From the NCBI GenBank assembly GCA_963799815.1, contig CAWCYG010000004.1, forward strand, positions 558,001 to 622,000: a DNA stretch of 64,000 nt, in the 5' to 3' direction. Below are positions 7,103 to 15,398 of this stretch, in pieces. The stretch's first letter is position 1. Each line of letters opens with the position of its first letter. Below the pieces are notes generated by a model. It made no database searches and was not told where the DNA came from. It saw only the letters and a list, made by a program, of their open reading frames with translations. Origin of the DNA: JBDTSW01 sp963799815. Lineage in GTDB: Bacteria; Actinomycetota; Thermoleophilia; Solirubrobacterales; 70-9. The translations under genes and the position numbers were made by a program.

Positions 7103-8107
7103 GTGGGGGCTTGCAGGACCATTTCGTCGCGTCAGGCGCGGGCATTGCTCGCGTTGGCCGTGCTGGCCGCATGCTGCGTCGCCGCCGTCGCATTTTCGCG
7201 ATCGGCGACGGCAGCGCCGGGGCTCGCCGAACGGCCGCAGCCGCCCTCACCCGCTGAGGTGAAGCGCTGGGAGGCTCAGTTCCTGGCCTCAAATGACGGG
7301 GAGGCCGCCGCTCGGCCGGTTCCGGCCTCGAAGGCCTCGAAGGCGGCGGGGAGACGTCTGTTTCCGCAGAATCGCGTCGTCTCGCTCTACGGCGCCGCCG
7401 GGGGCTTCGGCGTGCTCGGACGCAGGTCGCTGAATGGGGCGGCGAACAAGCTAAGGGACCAGGTGAAGCCATACAGGCGTCACTCTCCGAAACCCGTGAT
7501 TCCCGCATTTGACCTCGTCGCTGTGATCGCGACCCAGTGCGGTGGCTCGCGCGACAAGTGCCGCGTGCGGGTGAGCGACTCCATCATCAGCAGGTACCTG
7601 AAGAAGGTCCGCAAGCTCGACGGGCGCCTCATCCTCGACATCCAGCCGGGTCGCTCCAACGTGCTGAGCGAGATCAAGCACCTGCGGCCGTTCATCCGTA
7701 AGCCCGACGTCGACGTCGCGATCGATGCCGAGTGGAACGTCGGCAGGCGCGAAGAGCCAGGTCAAGATGCGGGATCGATCCAGGCCTCACGCCTGAACAG
7801 GGCGATCAAAGCGATCCGCAGGATCCAAAATCAGAATGACCTGTCGCCCAAGCTCCTCATCGTGCACCAGTTCTCTTCCGGCTCGGTGAAGCACCGCTCG
7901 CGCGTCAACAAGCCATCGGGAGTCGACGTGACGATCAACTTCGACGGGATCGGAAGCCCAGCCGCGAAGCGTGCCGGGTACGCGAACATTCACTCACCTC
8001 GCCTCTTCAACGGCTTCTCGCTCTTCTACAAGCTGGACTCCAACTTGATGAAGCCGAGCGGCGTTCTGCGGCTGAACCCCAAGCCGAACTACGTCATGTA
8101 TCAGTAG
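7103..8107 (+). CDS. secreted or membrane-anchored protein of unknown function, barrel-like
   Basis: The 334-residue protein has one N-terminal hydrophobic segment (ALLALAVLAACCVAAVAF) followed by a Pro/Ala-rich spacer. The mature domain has regularly spaced hydrophobic strands ending in polar or acidic residues (VIPAFDLVAVIATQ, GRLILDIQPGRS, VDVAIDAEWNV, KLLIVHQF, VDVTINFDGIG). This pattern suggests a (beta/alpha) barrel of glycosidase type, but I do not recognise the family and cannot assign catalytic acids. GTG 7103 has AGGGGG 5-10 bases upstream and is preferred over GTG 7082. Confidence 0.7.
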   Translation: MGACRTISSRQARALLALAVLAACCVAAVAFSRSATAAPGLAERPQPPSPAEVKRWEAQFLASNDGEAAARPVPASKASKAAGRRLFPQNRVVSLYGAAGGFGVLGRRSLNGAANKLRDQVKPYRRHSPKPVIPAFDLVAVIATQCGGSRDKCRVRVSDSIISRYLKKVRKLDGRLILDIQPGRSNVLSEIKHLRPFIRKPDVDVAIDAEWNVGRREEPGQDAGSIQASRLNRAIKAIRRIQNQNDLSPKLLIVHQFSSGSVKHRSRVNKPSGVDVTINFDGIGSPAAKRAGYANIHSPRLFNGFSLFYKLDSNLMKPSGVLRLNPKPNYVMYQ

Positions 8108-8310
8108 GCCACCGGCGCGCCGTCCAGCCGAAGCCAATCGCGGCCGCCAGATTGAAGGCCGCCCGCAGCCCAGAGCCCCGCGCAGGCGCCCGGGCGCGAG
8201 ATCGCCGTGCACGCCGGCGAGCCCAGCACGCCGGCCGACCGGAGGCTCAGCCGTCGCTTGCAGGCACTTCGGGTGAAGGGAAACCCGCCACGGGGGCGAA
8301 TCATCCGCCC

Positions 8311-9204
8311 GTGAGCAAGACCGCGACGAAACCCCGCCCCGGCGCCGCACGCCCGTCTCGTAACGGCCGCAGCGCACGACCGGGGGGCAAGACGCTGTCC
8401 GCCTACATCACGGAGCGCTTCGACGAGTTTTCGCGCTCCCAGAAGGACGTCGCGCGCTACATCGTCGACCACCTCGACGAGGCAGCCTTCCAGACCGCCG
8501 AGGAGCTTGCGCGCCGCGCCAACACCTCCTCCTCGACGGTCGTTCGTTTCTCCCAAGCCCTGGGCTTCGAGGGCTATCCCGAGCTTCAGCAGGCGGCGAT
8601 CGAGGAATACCGCCATCGCGAGGCGGAGGGCGAGGGAGGCACAGCCCCGCTGTTTGACTTCGACCACTCCGATTTCGAGGCATCGCTTGCCGCCGATCAC
8701 GCGAACGTGGAGGAGACGGTCCGCAACCTCACCCGCGAGCAGGTCGAGGCCTGCGTGACCGCACTAGCCGGCGCCCAGCGAGTGATGATCGTCGGCATGG
8801 ATCAGCTCGCCTTCTTCGCGAGCTACCTGCGTCATCTGCTCGCCCTGCTCGACATCCGTGCCGAGGTGATCGCGAGCCCTCGCCAGGACGCGATCACGCG
8901 CCTCTCGCGCGTCGACGAGGACAGCCTCGTAATCGCCTTCTCCGCCGGTCGCTGCCACCCGATCGTGGTGCGCGCGATGAAGCTCGCCAAGCACCGACGC
9001 GCGACAACCATGTCGATCACCGACGCCACCCTCTCCGAGATCGGCGAGCACTCCGATCTGACGCTCTACTACTCCTCGAACGGTCCCTCCTTCACGCGCT
9101 CGAACACGTCGCTGCTCGCCATCGTCCAGGCGCTCACGCACGGCGTCTACGCCCGCGACAAGGGCGCCTACAAGGACCGCATCCGCATCCTGAAGCTCAA
9201 GTAG
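8311..9204 (+). CDS. MurR/RpiR-family transcriptional regulator (HTH + SIS)
   Basis: The roughly 297-residue protein has a basic N-terminal tail, an RpiR-type helix-turn-helix (QTAEELARRANTSSSTVVRF), and a SIS sugar-phosphate-binding domain (VMIVGMDQLAFFASYLRHLL; LVIAFSAGRCHPIVVRAMKLAK). Members usually repress or activate sugar-phosphate pathways in response to a bound phosphosugar. The start is uncertain: GTG 8311 begins just before the conserved part, but its ribosome binding site is weak. The gene lies just upstream of pdxS, which has its own promoter; a link to vitamin B6 synthesis is only a guess. Confidence 0.85.
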   Translation: MSKTATKPRPGAARPSRNGRSARPGGKTLSAYITERFDEFSRSQKDVARYIVDHLDEAAFQTAEELARRANTSSSTVVRFSQALGFEGYPELQQAAIEEYRHREAEGEGGTAPLFDFDHSDFEASLAADHANVEETVRNLTREQVEACVTALAGAQRVMIVGMDQLAFFASYLRHLLALLDIRAEVIASPRQDAITRLSRVDEDSLVIAFSAGRCHPIVVRAMKLAKHRRATTMSITDATLSEIGEHSDLTLYYSSNGPSFTRSNTSLLAIVQALTHGVYARDKGAYKDRIRILKLK

Positions 9205-9282
9205 CGCTCCATCCCGCCAGGGTGGAGTAGCCGCGCGGATTGTTTCGTAAGCGCCGTGACCGGCGCACGCATTGTGCTGCCC

Positions 9283-9288
9283 TATCCT
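9283..9288 (+). promoter_or_regulatory. -10 box TATCCT of the pdxS operon
   Basis: TATCCT lies 7 bases before ATG 9296 with no Shine-Dalgarno between them, implying a leaderless mRNA. No clear -35 box was found. Confidence 0.55.
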
Positions 9289-9295
9289 CACGGGC

Positions 9296-10183
9296 ATGAG
9301 TGAGCGTGCGACTTTCCGGGTCAAGCGAGGCCTGGCTGAGATGCTCAAGGGCGGCGTCATCATGGACGTCGTCACGCCCGAGGAGGCGCGGCTAGCCGAG
9401 GACGCCGGCGCCGTCGCGGTGATGGCCCTCGAGCGCGTGCCCGCGGACATCCGCCGAGATGGCGGCGTTGCGCGGATGAGCAATCCGTCGATGATCAAGG
9501 AGATCCAGGAGGCCGTGACGGTCCCCGTCATGGCGAAGGCGCGCATCGGCCACTTCGCTGAGGCACAGGTGCTTCAGTCGCTCGAGGTCGACTACATCGA
9601 CGAGTCCGAGGTCCTGACCCCGGCCGACGAGGCAAACCACATCGACAAGCTCGCCTTCGATGTCCCGTTCGTCTGCGGCGCAACCGATCTTGGCGAGGCG
9701 CTGCGGCGGATCGCCGAGGGCGCCGCGATGATCCGCTCCAAAGGCGAGGCGGGTACCGGAAACATCGTCGAGGCCGTTCGCCACCTGCGCGGGATCGTCG
9801 GCGGCATCAGGCGCCTCGAGGCGCTGCCGGCGTCCGAGCTCGCGAGCGAAGCGAAGGAGCTGCGCGCTCCGCTGGAGGTGGTCCGCGAGGTCGCCGAGAT
9901 GGGCTGGCTCCCAGTTCCCCTGTTCTGCGCCGGCGGCATCGCCACGCCGGCTGACGCCGCGCTCACCATGCAGCTTGGCGCCGAGGGCAACTTCGTGGGC
10001 TCAGGAATCTTCAAGTCCTCCGACCCCGAGCGGCGGGCGCGGGCGATCGTGGAGGCGACGACTCACGCGGATGACCCCGACCGGGTCGCCGCCGCCTCGA
10101 TGGAGCTCGGCGAGCCGATGCGCGGCGACGACATCGCGCAACTCGCCGCCGAGGGCGAGCTGCTCCAGCACCGCGGTAGTTGA
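9296..10183 (+). CDS. pdxS: pyridoxal 5'-phosphate synthase subunit PdxS
   Basis: The 295-residue TIM-barrel subunit joins ribose 5-phosphate, glyceraldehyde 3-phosphate and ammonia into PLP in the DXP-independent pathway. The catalytic lysine in VPVMAKARIGHF, the MALERVPADIR segment and the phosphate-binding GTGN and GSGIF loops are all present, and the length is normal. Start ATG 9296 fits the conserved N-terminus and the -10 box 7 bases upstream. It overlaps pdxT by 4 bases, so both subunits should be made together. Confidence 0.97.
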   Translation: MSERATFRVKRGLAEMLKGGVIMDVVTPEEARLAEDAGAVAVMALERVPADIRRDGGVARMSNPSMIKEIQEAVTVPVMAKARIGHFAEAQVLQSLEVDYIDESEVLTPADEANHIDKLAFDVPFVCGATDLGEALRRIAEGAAMIRSKGEAGTGNIVEAVRHLRGIVGGIRRLEALPASELASEAKELRAPLEVVREVAEMGWLPVPLFCAGGIATPADAALTMQLGAEGNFVGSGIFKSSDPERRARAIVEATTHADDPDRVAAASMELGEPMRGDDIAQLAAEGELLQHRGS

Positions 10184-10830
10184 CCGCCGGCCCCTCCGTG
10201 CCACCCGGCCCCAGGGGGCCACGCCGCCTGAGGGTGGGCGTGCTTGCGAGCCAGGGCGACTTCGCCGCGCACGTACGAATCCTTCGGTCGCTCGGCGCCG
10301 AGGCGATGGAGGTCCGCACCCCGGGTGAGCTCGATGACCTGGACGCCCTGGTCATCCCCGGAGGCGAGTCGACGACGATCACCAAGGCGATCGACCGCGA
10401 CGGCCTCGAGCCCTCAATCCGCGCGCACGCCGAGTCCGGCCGCGCCGTCCTTGGCACGTGTGCCGGGATGATCGTGTGCGATCGCGAGCACCTTGGCCTG
10501 CTGGACGCGACGGCCCGTCGCAACGCCTTCGGTCGCCAGATCGCGAGCTTCGAAGCCGACCTGGAGATCGAGGGCATTGGCCCCGAGCCCCTGCGCGCGG
10601 TGTTCATCCGCGCTCCTTGGATCGAGTCATACGGCGCCGAGGTCGACGTGCTCGCCGAGCTGGACGGCCATCCGGTGGCCGTGCGCCAGGGCTCGGTCCT
10701 CGCCTGTTCCTTTCACCCCGAGCTGACCGACGATTCCCGTCTACACGCGCTATTCATGGCGGTTGCAACTGCGCGTGAGGCGTCTCATCAGGGGCCGCAG
10801 CACGGGGATGCGAAGGAGGAATCGGGATGA
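10180..10830 (+). CDS. pdxT: pyridoxal 5'-phosphate synthase glutaminase subunit PdxT
   Basis: This class I glutaminase frees ammonia from glutamine and channels it to PdxS. It has the GGESTT oxyanion segment, the nucleophile Cys in LGTCAGM, and the His/Glu pair in SFHPELTDD. The frame can start at TTG 10180, which overlaps the pdxS stop, or at GTG 10198; the conserved domain (RVGVLASQGDF) starts about 17 residues in, so either is possible. The stop overlaps the next gene's ATG. Confidence 0.95.
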   Translation: MTAGPSVPPGPRGPRRLRVGVLASQGDFAAHVRILRSLGAEAMEVRTPGELDDLDALVIPGGESTTITKAIDRDGLEPSIRAHAESGRAVLGTCAGMIVCDREHLGLLDATARRNAFGRQIASFEADLEIEGIGPEPLRAVFIRAPWIESYGAEVDVLAELDGHPVAVRQGSVLACSFHPELTDDSRLHALFMAVATAREASHQGPQHGDAKEESG

Positions 10831-11930
10831 GAGATCAAAGGCTCACGAACCTTGCCCAGATCCTGGTCAGGTACTCGACCAAGGTCGGCGACGGCGAGAC
10901 ATGCGTGATCGAGGGCTCCTCGAGCGCCGAACCGCTGATCGCCGCCGTCTACGACGAGGTCCTCGCCGCCGGCGGGCACCCGGTCGTGGCGATGGCCTTC
11001 GAGGGCCAGCCCGCCGCCTACTACAAGGGTGCGTCGGAGGCCCAGCTCGCGTGGATCTCCCCGCTCTCGGAATGGGCAGCGGAGAAGGCCGACTGCCGAA
11101 TCGCGATCGGGGCCGACACGAATACACGCCAGCTCTCACAGGTCGATCCCTCGCTCCAGCAAAAGCGCCAGGCGGCGACGCGACATCTGATGGAGGCGAC
11201 GATGAAACGGGCCGCGGAGGGCGAGCACCGCTGGGTCTACACGCTCTTTCCCACCAACGCCTACGCATCGGACGCGGAGATGAGCCTCGCCGAGTTCGAG
11301 GACTTCTACTTCGGCGCCTGCCTCGCCACCGACGGCGACCCGGTCGGGGCCTGGAAACGTGCCTCCGAGGAGTGCGAGCGGCTGGCCGAGTGGATCCAGG
11401 GGCACAAGGAGGTCCACGTGACCGCGCCGGGGACCGACATCACGCTGGGGGTCGAGGGCCGCACCTTCATCCCGTGCGCCGGAGAGCACAACATGCCCGA
11501 CGGCGAGTTCTTCACCGGGCCGGTCGAGGACTCGGTCGAGGGCGAGGTCAGCTTTCATCTCCCCGCGGTGATCGGCGGCCGGGAGGTAACCGGTGTGCGC
11601 TTCCGCTTCGAGAGCGGCAAGATCGTCGACGCCTCAGCCGAGCGCAACGAGGACTACCTGATCAAGCTGATCGACACCGACGAGGGCGCGCGCACGCTCG
11701 GCGAGCTTGGGATCGGCACCAACTACGGCATCGACCGCGGAACGCGCGACGTCCTGCTCGACGAGAAGATCGGGGGCACCGTGCACATGGCCGTGGGCGC
11801 GGCCTACCCCGAGTCGGGCGGCACCAACGAATCCGCCGTTCACACCGACCTCGTCTGCGACCTGCGCCAAGGCGGGAAGATCGAGGTCGACGGCGAGCTC
11901 TTTCAGGAGAACGGACGGTTCAAGGTCTAG
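10827..11930 (+). CDS. M29-family aminopeptidase
   Basis: The 367-residue protein matches the thermophilic aminopeptidase (M29) family, a two-metal cytoplasmic exopeptidase. Metal-ligand segments are visible: EHNMPDGEFFTGP, GELGIGTN, GGTVHMAVG and ESAVHTDLVCDL. Its ATG overlaps the pdxT stop (ATGA), making it the third gene of the pdxST operon. The reason for this pairing is unknown; coupled translation suggests co-expression rather than a shared pathway. Confidence 0.9.
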   Translation: MRDQRLTNLAQILVRYSTKVGDGETCVIEGSSSAEPLIAAVYDEVLAAGGHPVVAMAFEGQPAAYYKGASEAQLAWISPLSEWAAEKADCRIAIGADTNTRQLSQVDPSLQQKRQAATRHLMEATMKRAAEGEHRWVYTLFPTNAYASDAEMSLAEFEDFYFGACLATDGDPVGAWKRASEECERLAEWIQGHKEVHVTAPGTDITLGVEGRTFIPCAGEHNMPDGEFFTGPVEDSVEGEVSFHLPAVIGGREVTGVRFRFESGKIVDASAERNEDYLIKLIDTDEGARTLGELGIGTNYGIDRGTRDVLLDEKIGGTVHMAVGAAYPESGGTNESAVHTDLVCDLRQGGKIEVDGELFQENGRFKV

Positions 11931-11963
11931 ACAGGGCGCTCTGCGGGTTCTAGGGTGGGTTGC

Positions 11964-13199
11964 GTGAAGCGGCTGGCAGGGATCGCGCTGCTCGCCCTGG
12001 GGTTGGCCGGGGCTGCTGTTCCGATCGCGTCCGCCGACACGCTCAAGCCGACTCGCTTCGGCGATCCCGAGCCCGGCAAGTGCAAGGCGAACGACTGCTC
12101 GCTGCGGGAGGCGGTGATCGCCTCCACCAAGCGGCCGGGCCGCGACACCATCGCCCTCGGGGTGGGCAAGTACCGGCTCACGATTCCAGAGGGCGCATCC
12201 GACCCAAACGACAGCTCCGGCGGCGACTTCGACATAAACGGCGATTTGACGTTCGCCGGCAAAGGCGCGAAGAAATCGCTGATCAGCGCGGAGGGGAACA
12301 GCCGGCTGATGGACCTGCAGGGCACGCTTACCAGCTACAAGTTTCGCGATCTGACGCTGAAGAAAGGCTTCGCGCCGGACGATGGGGCCGCCATTCGCGC
12401 GACGAATCTCGGCGGGCGCCTTGAGCTTCGCCGTGTGATCGTCTCCAAGAACGAGGCCGCCACGAATGGCGGTGGCATCAGCTTCGCCTCGGGCGAGCTC
12501 AAGATCGTGGACAGCTCGATCCGAGGAAACCAGGCGGGCTCATACGGCGGCGGCCTCTTCCTGCCTGCCGCGAGCGGCCTTGGCGCCGCCGAGGCGACGA
12601 TTCGTTCCTCGACGCTGTCTGGCAACTCCGCCTCGCTCGGCGGCGGCATCGCCCTCGACGGCTTCGACGTCGGCGGCTTCCCCAACAAGCCCACCCTTGA
12701 CATGGTCAACTCGTCCGTGGCCGCCAACTCAGTCTTTGTAAGTGGAGGCGGCATCAGCGCCATTCAGGGGGCCATCGCCGTCATCGACAACTCCACGATC
12801 GCTTTCAACGGCGCGGATATCGACTCGACGGGCGGAGGCTCCGGCGGCGGCACCTTCCAGTCGAGCGGGGCGACGTTCCAGCTCACCGAGAGCGTGCTCG
12901 CGGCGAACTCAGTCGGGTCCAGCGGTTCCGATCCGCAATGCGGCGGCGCGTACCTGGGTTCCGGCAACGCGATCAGCTCTCCGAGTTGCCCGAGCTACCC
13001 GGCGGGACCCAACGTCATCTCGACTCAGCCGATCGTGGACGAGCTCGATCAGAACGGCGGTCCGACCGCGACCATGGCCCTCGTGCCCGGGAGCGTTGCG
13101 ATCGGATTCGCCACCGGCTGCCCGGGGAGCGATCAGCGCGGCAAGCCTCGGCCCGACACCGGTTGCGACGCCGGTTCCTTCGAGCGCCAGGGACCCTGA
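11964..13199 (+). CDS. secreted right-handed beta-helix protein with CSLREA start and choice-of-anchor Q end
   Basis: The 411-residue protein has a signal peptide, then the CSLREAV box that marks the start of many exported beta-helix proteins. Repeated NGGGI / YGGGL / SLGGGIAL turns spaced about 25-30 residues apart form the coil. A C-terminal segment (LDQNGGPTATMALVPGS...GCDAGSFE) is typical of choice-of-anchor Q proteins. It is probably surface-exposed; no catalytic site is evident. GTG 11964 is supported by TAGGGT (11951-11956) 7 bases upstream, a leaderless layout. Confidence 0.85.
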   Translation: MKRLAGIALLALGLAGAAVPIASADTLKPTRFGDPEPGKCKANDCSLREAVIASTKRPGRDTIALGVGKYRLTIPEGASDPNDSSGGDFDINGDLTFAGKGAKKSLISAEGNSRLMDLQGTLTSYKFRDLTLKKGFAPDDGAAIRATNLGGRLELRRVIVSKNEAATNGGGISFASGELKIVDSSIRGNQAGSYGGGLFLPAASGLGAAEATIRSSTLSGNSASLGGGIALDGFDVGGFPNKPTLDMVNSSVAANSVFVSGGGISAIQGAIAVIDNSTIAFNGADIDSTGGGSGGGTFQSSGATFQLTESVLAANSVGSSGSDPQCGGAYLGSGNAISSPSCPSYPAGPNVISTQPIVDELDQNGGPTATMALVPGSVAIGFATGCPGSDQRGKPRPDTGCDAGSFERQGP

Positions 13200-13224
13200 G
13201 GCCCCACCGCCACGTAGGAGGGGT

Positions 13225-13401
13225 ATGAGGCGCCTTGGCCTTGCCCTCGCAGCGGCGGCGTCCTTCGCCCCGATGGCGGCTCCGGCGACGTCGTCGAGCT
13301 CCCGGCCGGCAGGCTCTCGCGTAGCGCTGTCGAGCGCCACGCGGACGCCGTGCGCGCGGCCGGCAGGGCGGGCCGCTCAGCCCTCGGTTCGGCGCTCCTA
13401 A
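13225..13401 (+). CDS. possible small exported protein, 58 residues
   Basis: This short frame has an AGGAGGGG Shine-Dalgarno 1-2 bases before its ATG and an N-terminus resembling a signal peptide (RRLGLALAAAASFAPMAAPA). The rest is Arg/Ser-rich with no recognisable domain. It fills the gap between the beta-helix gene and yebC, ending 10 bases before yebC, whose -10 box lies over its stop codon. It may be real or chance coding in GC-rich DNA. Confidence 0.3.
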   Translation: MRRLGLALAAAASFAPMAAPATSSSSRPAGSRVALSSATRTPCARPAGRAAQPSVRRS

Positions 13402-13411
13402 CATTCAGCCC

Positions 13412-14167
13412 GTGTCCGGGCACTCCAAATGGGCCTCGATCAAGCACAAGAAGGCTGCGACCGACGCCAAGCGCGGTCAGCTCTTCACCAAGCTCGCGCG
13501 CGCGATCGCGGTGGCGGCGCGTGAGGGTGGGGGAGACCCCGAGGCGAACCACACCCTGGCCGCGGCGATCGAGAAGGCGCGCAGCTACTCGATGCCCAAG
13601 GACAAGATCCAGCGGGCGATCGATCGGGGCACGGGGGCCGCTGGTGCCGGCGAGATCGAGCGCGTCGTCTATGAGGGCTACGGAGCCGGGGGTGTCGCCG
13701 TGATGGTCGATGCGCTCACGGACAACCGCAATCGCACCTCGGCAGAGTTGCGCCACGCCTTCGACAAGGGGGGCGGCAGCATGGGCGAGCCCGGTTCGGT
13801 CGCCTGGCAATTCGACCGCAAGGGCGTGATCCTCGTCGACGCGGACCGCTACTCGGAGGACGATCTCATGCCCGCGATCGATGCCGGCGCCGAGGACGTC
13901 GTCGGCGACGGGGGTTCGCTCAAGGTCCTGACCGCGGGCGAGGACCTGGCGGCTGCCCGGGGTGCGCTGACCGATGCGGGCGTCGAGGTCGAGTCAGCCG
14001 ACCTGTCGATGGAGCCGAAGGCCCTGGTGGAGGTGACCGACGAGGCCACGGCCCGGGCGCTGATGCGCCTGATGGACACGCTCGACGACCACGACGACGT
14101 CGAGGCGGTTCATGCGAACTTCGACATGCCGGAACGGCTGCTCGAGGAGGCCGAGGCGACCGCCTGA
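13412..14167 (+). CDS. yebC: YebC/PmpR-family protein
   Basis: The 251-residue protein has the family signature MSGHSKWASIKHKKA at its N-terminus, the three-domain length, and the C-terminal MRLMDTLDDHDDVEAVHANFD segment. YebC proteins act on transcription or help translation of difficult sequences. GTG 13412 is preceded by TAACAT (13399-13404) at 7 bases, with no ribosome binding site. It lies directly upstream of ruvCAB, a widely conserved order. Confidence 0.95.
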   Translation: MSGHSKWASIKHKKAATDAKRGQLFTKLARAIAVAAREGGGDPEANHTLAAAIEKARSYSMPKDKIQRAIDRGTGAAGAGEIERVVYEGYGAGGVAVMVDALTDNRNRTSAELRHAFDKGGGSMGEPGSVAWQFDRKGVILVDADRYSEDDLMPAIDAGAEDVVGDGGSLKVLTAGEDLAAARGALTDAGVEVESADLSMEPKALVEVTDEATARALMRLMDTLDDHDDVEAVHANFDMPERLLEEAEATA

Positions 14168-14235
14168 GCCACGCCTCGCTTGCGGGCCTGGCTGCAGGAA
14201 AGAGGCATCCGAGGCTCGTTCCAGAATCCATAGGT

Positions 14236-14733
14236 GTGATCGTCGTCATGGGCATCGATCCGGGCGTGGCCAACACGGGCTTCGGCGTCGTGCGCGTGGC
14301 CGGCGGCAATATGTCCGCGATCGACGGAGGCGTGATCGAATCGCGCGCCGACCTCCCCGCGTCCAAACGCCTCGGCGAGATCCACAAGGAGCTGGCGGAG
14401 CTGATCGGCTGGCACGAGCCCGTCGCGGTCGCCCTCGAGGATCTCTACTTCGGCAAGAACGTGCGCTCGGCGATCGCGGTCGGACAGGCGCGCGGCGTCG
14501 CGATGCTGGCGGCCGCACAGCGCAGCGTTCCCTGCTTCGACTACACCCCGCAGGCGGTGAAGCAGGCGGTCTGCGGCTCGGGGGCCGCCGCCAAGGATCA
14601 GGTCCAGCGGATGGTGGGAGCGCTGCTCGGACTCCCGGCACCACCGAAGTCCGACCACGCCGCGGACGCGCTGGCCGTCGCGATCTGCCACGCCAGCCAG
14701 ACCCGGGCAGCCGAGGCCGCCGCCGCCTCATGA
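14236..14733 (+). CDS. ruvC: crossover junction endodeoxyribonuclease RuvC
   Basis: RuvC is the dimeric nuclease that cuts Holliday junctions. The 165-residue protein has the acidic active-site set in MGIDPGVANTGFG, ALEDLYFGKN and KSDHAADALAVAICH. The start may be GTG 14236 or ATG 14248; the difference is four residues. The stop overlaps the ruvA start (ATGA). Confidence 0.96.
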   Translation: MIVVMGIDPGVANTGFGVVRVAGGNMSAIDGGVIESRADLPASKRLGEIHKELAELIGWHEPVAVALEDLYFGKNVRSAIAVGQARGVAMLAAAQRSVPCFDYTPQAVKQAVCGSGAAAKDQVQRMVGALLGLPAPPKSDHAADALAVAICHASQTRAAEAAAAS

Positions 14734-15314
14734 TCGCCTCCGTCTCGGGGGAGGTGCTGGTACGCCGCCCCGACCATGTCGTCATCGACGCCTCGGGTGT
14801 CGGCTACCGGCTCGCCGTCTCTGCGGAGACCTTGAAGGCTGTGCCCGCACGTGGCAAGCCCGCCACCCTTCACGCGCACCTGGTCGCTCGCGACGATGCG
14901 CTCCAGCTCTACGGGTTCGCGAGCGAGGAGGAGCGCGACCTCTTCCTCAACCTGATCTCGGTCTCAGGGGTCGGCCCGAAGGTCGGGATCGCGATCCTCT
15001 CCGGGGGCACGCCCCGCGAGCTCTTACGCGCGATAGCCGGCGGCGACACGAAACGCTTTCAGGCCGTTCCGGGGGTGGGCAAGCGAACCGCCGAGAGGGT
15101 CATCGTCGAGCTACGCGACAAGGTCGCCGGTGAGCTGGAGGAGACCTATGTCGCGAGCACGGGGGATGACGATCCGCGCACGGAGGCGCGCGACGGCCTC
15201 ATGCACCTCGGCTACACGCTGAACGAGGCCGACAAGCTCCTCGACGGCGTCGATGGGGAGTCAGCCGAGATCCTGATCTCCTCGGCGCTGCGGAAGGCCG
15301 GCCAGAGCGCGTGA
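14730..15314 (+). CDS. ruvA: Holliday junction branch migration protein RuvA
   Basis: RuvA is the DNA-binding subunit that loads RuvB on Holliday junctions. The 194-residue protein has an N-terminal OB domain, tandem helix-hairpin-helix motifs (SVSGVGPKVGIAILSG and AVPGVGKRTAERVIVEL), an acidic linker, and a C-terminal three-helix domain that contacts RuvB. It overlaps ruvC by 4 bases. Confidence 0.96.
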   Translation: MIASVSGEVLVRRPDHVVIDASGVGYRLAVSAETLKAVPARGKPATLHAHLVARDDALQLYGFASEEERDLFLNLISVSGVGPKVGIAILSGGTPRELLRAIAGGDTKRFQAVPGVGKRTAERVIVELRDKVAGELEETYVASTGDDDPRTEARDGLMHLGYTLNEADKLLDGVDGESAEILISSALRKAGQSA

Positions 15315-15398
15315 TGCGATGAGCATCGACCGCGACCCCAATTTCGCTCGACGGCCCCGCCGAGGCCGACGCGCCCCTTCCCGGACGGCGCGGAGCCG

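Noticed and set aside
12335..12763. Minus-strand frame within the beta-helix gene
   Set aside because: Antisense to a clear secreted protein; no ribosome binding site or motif.
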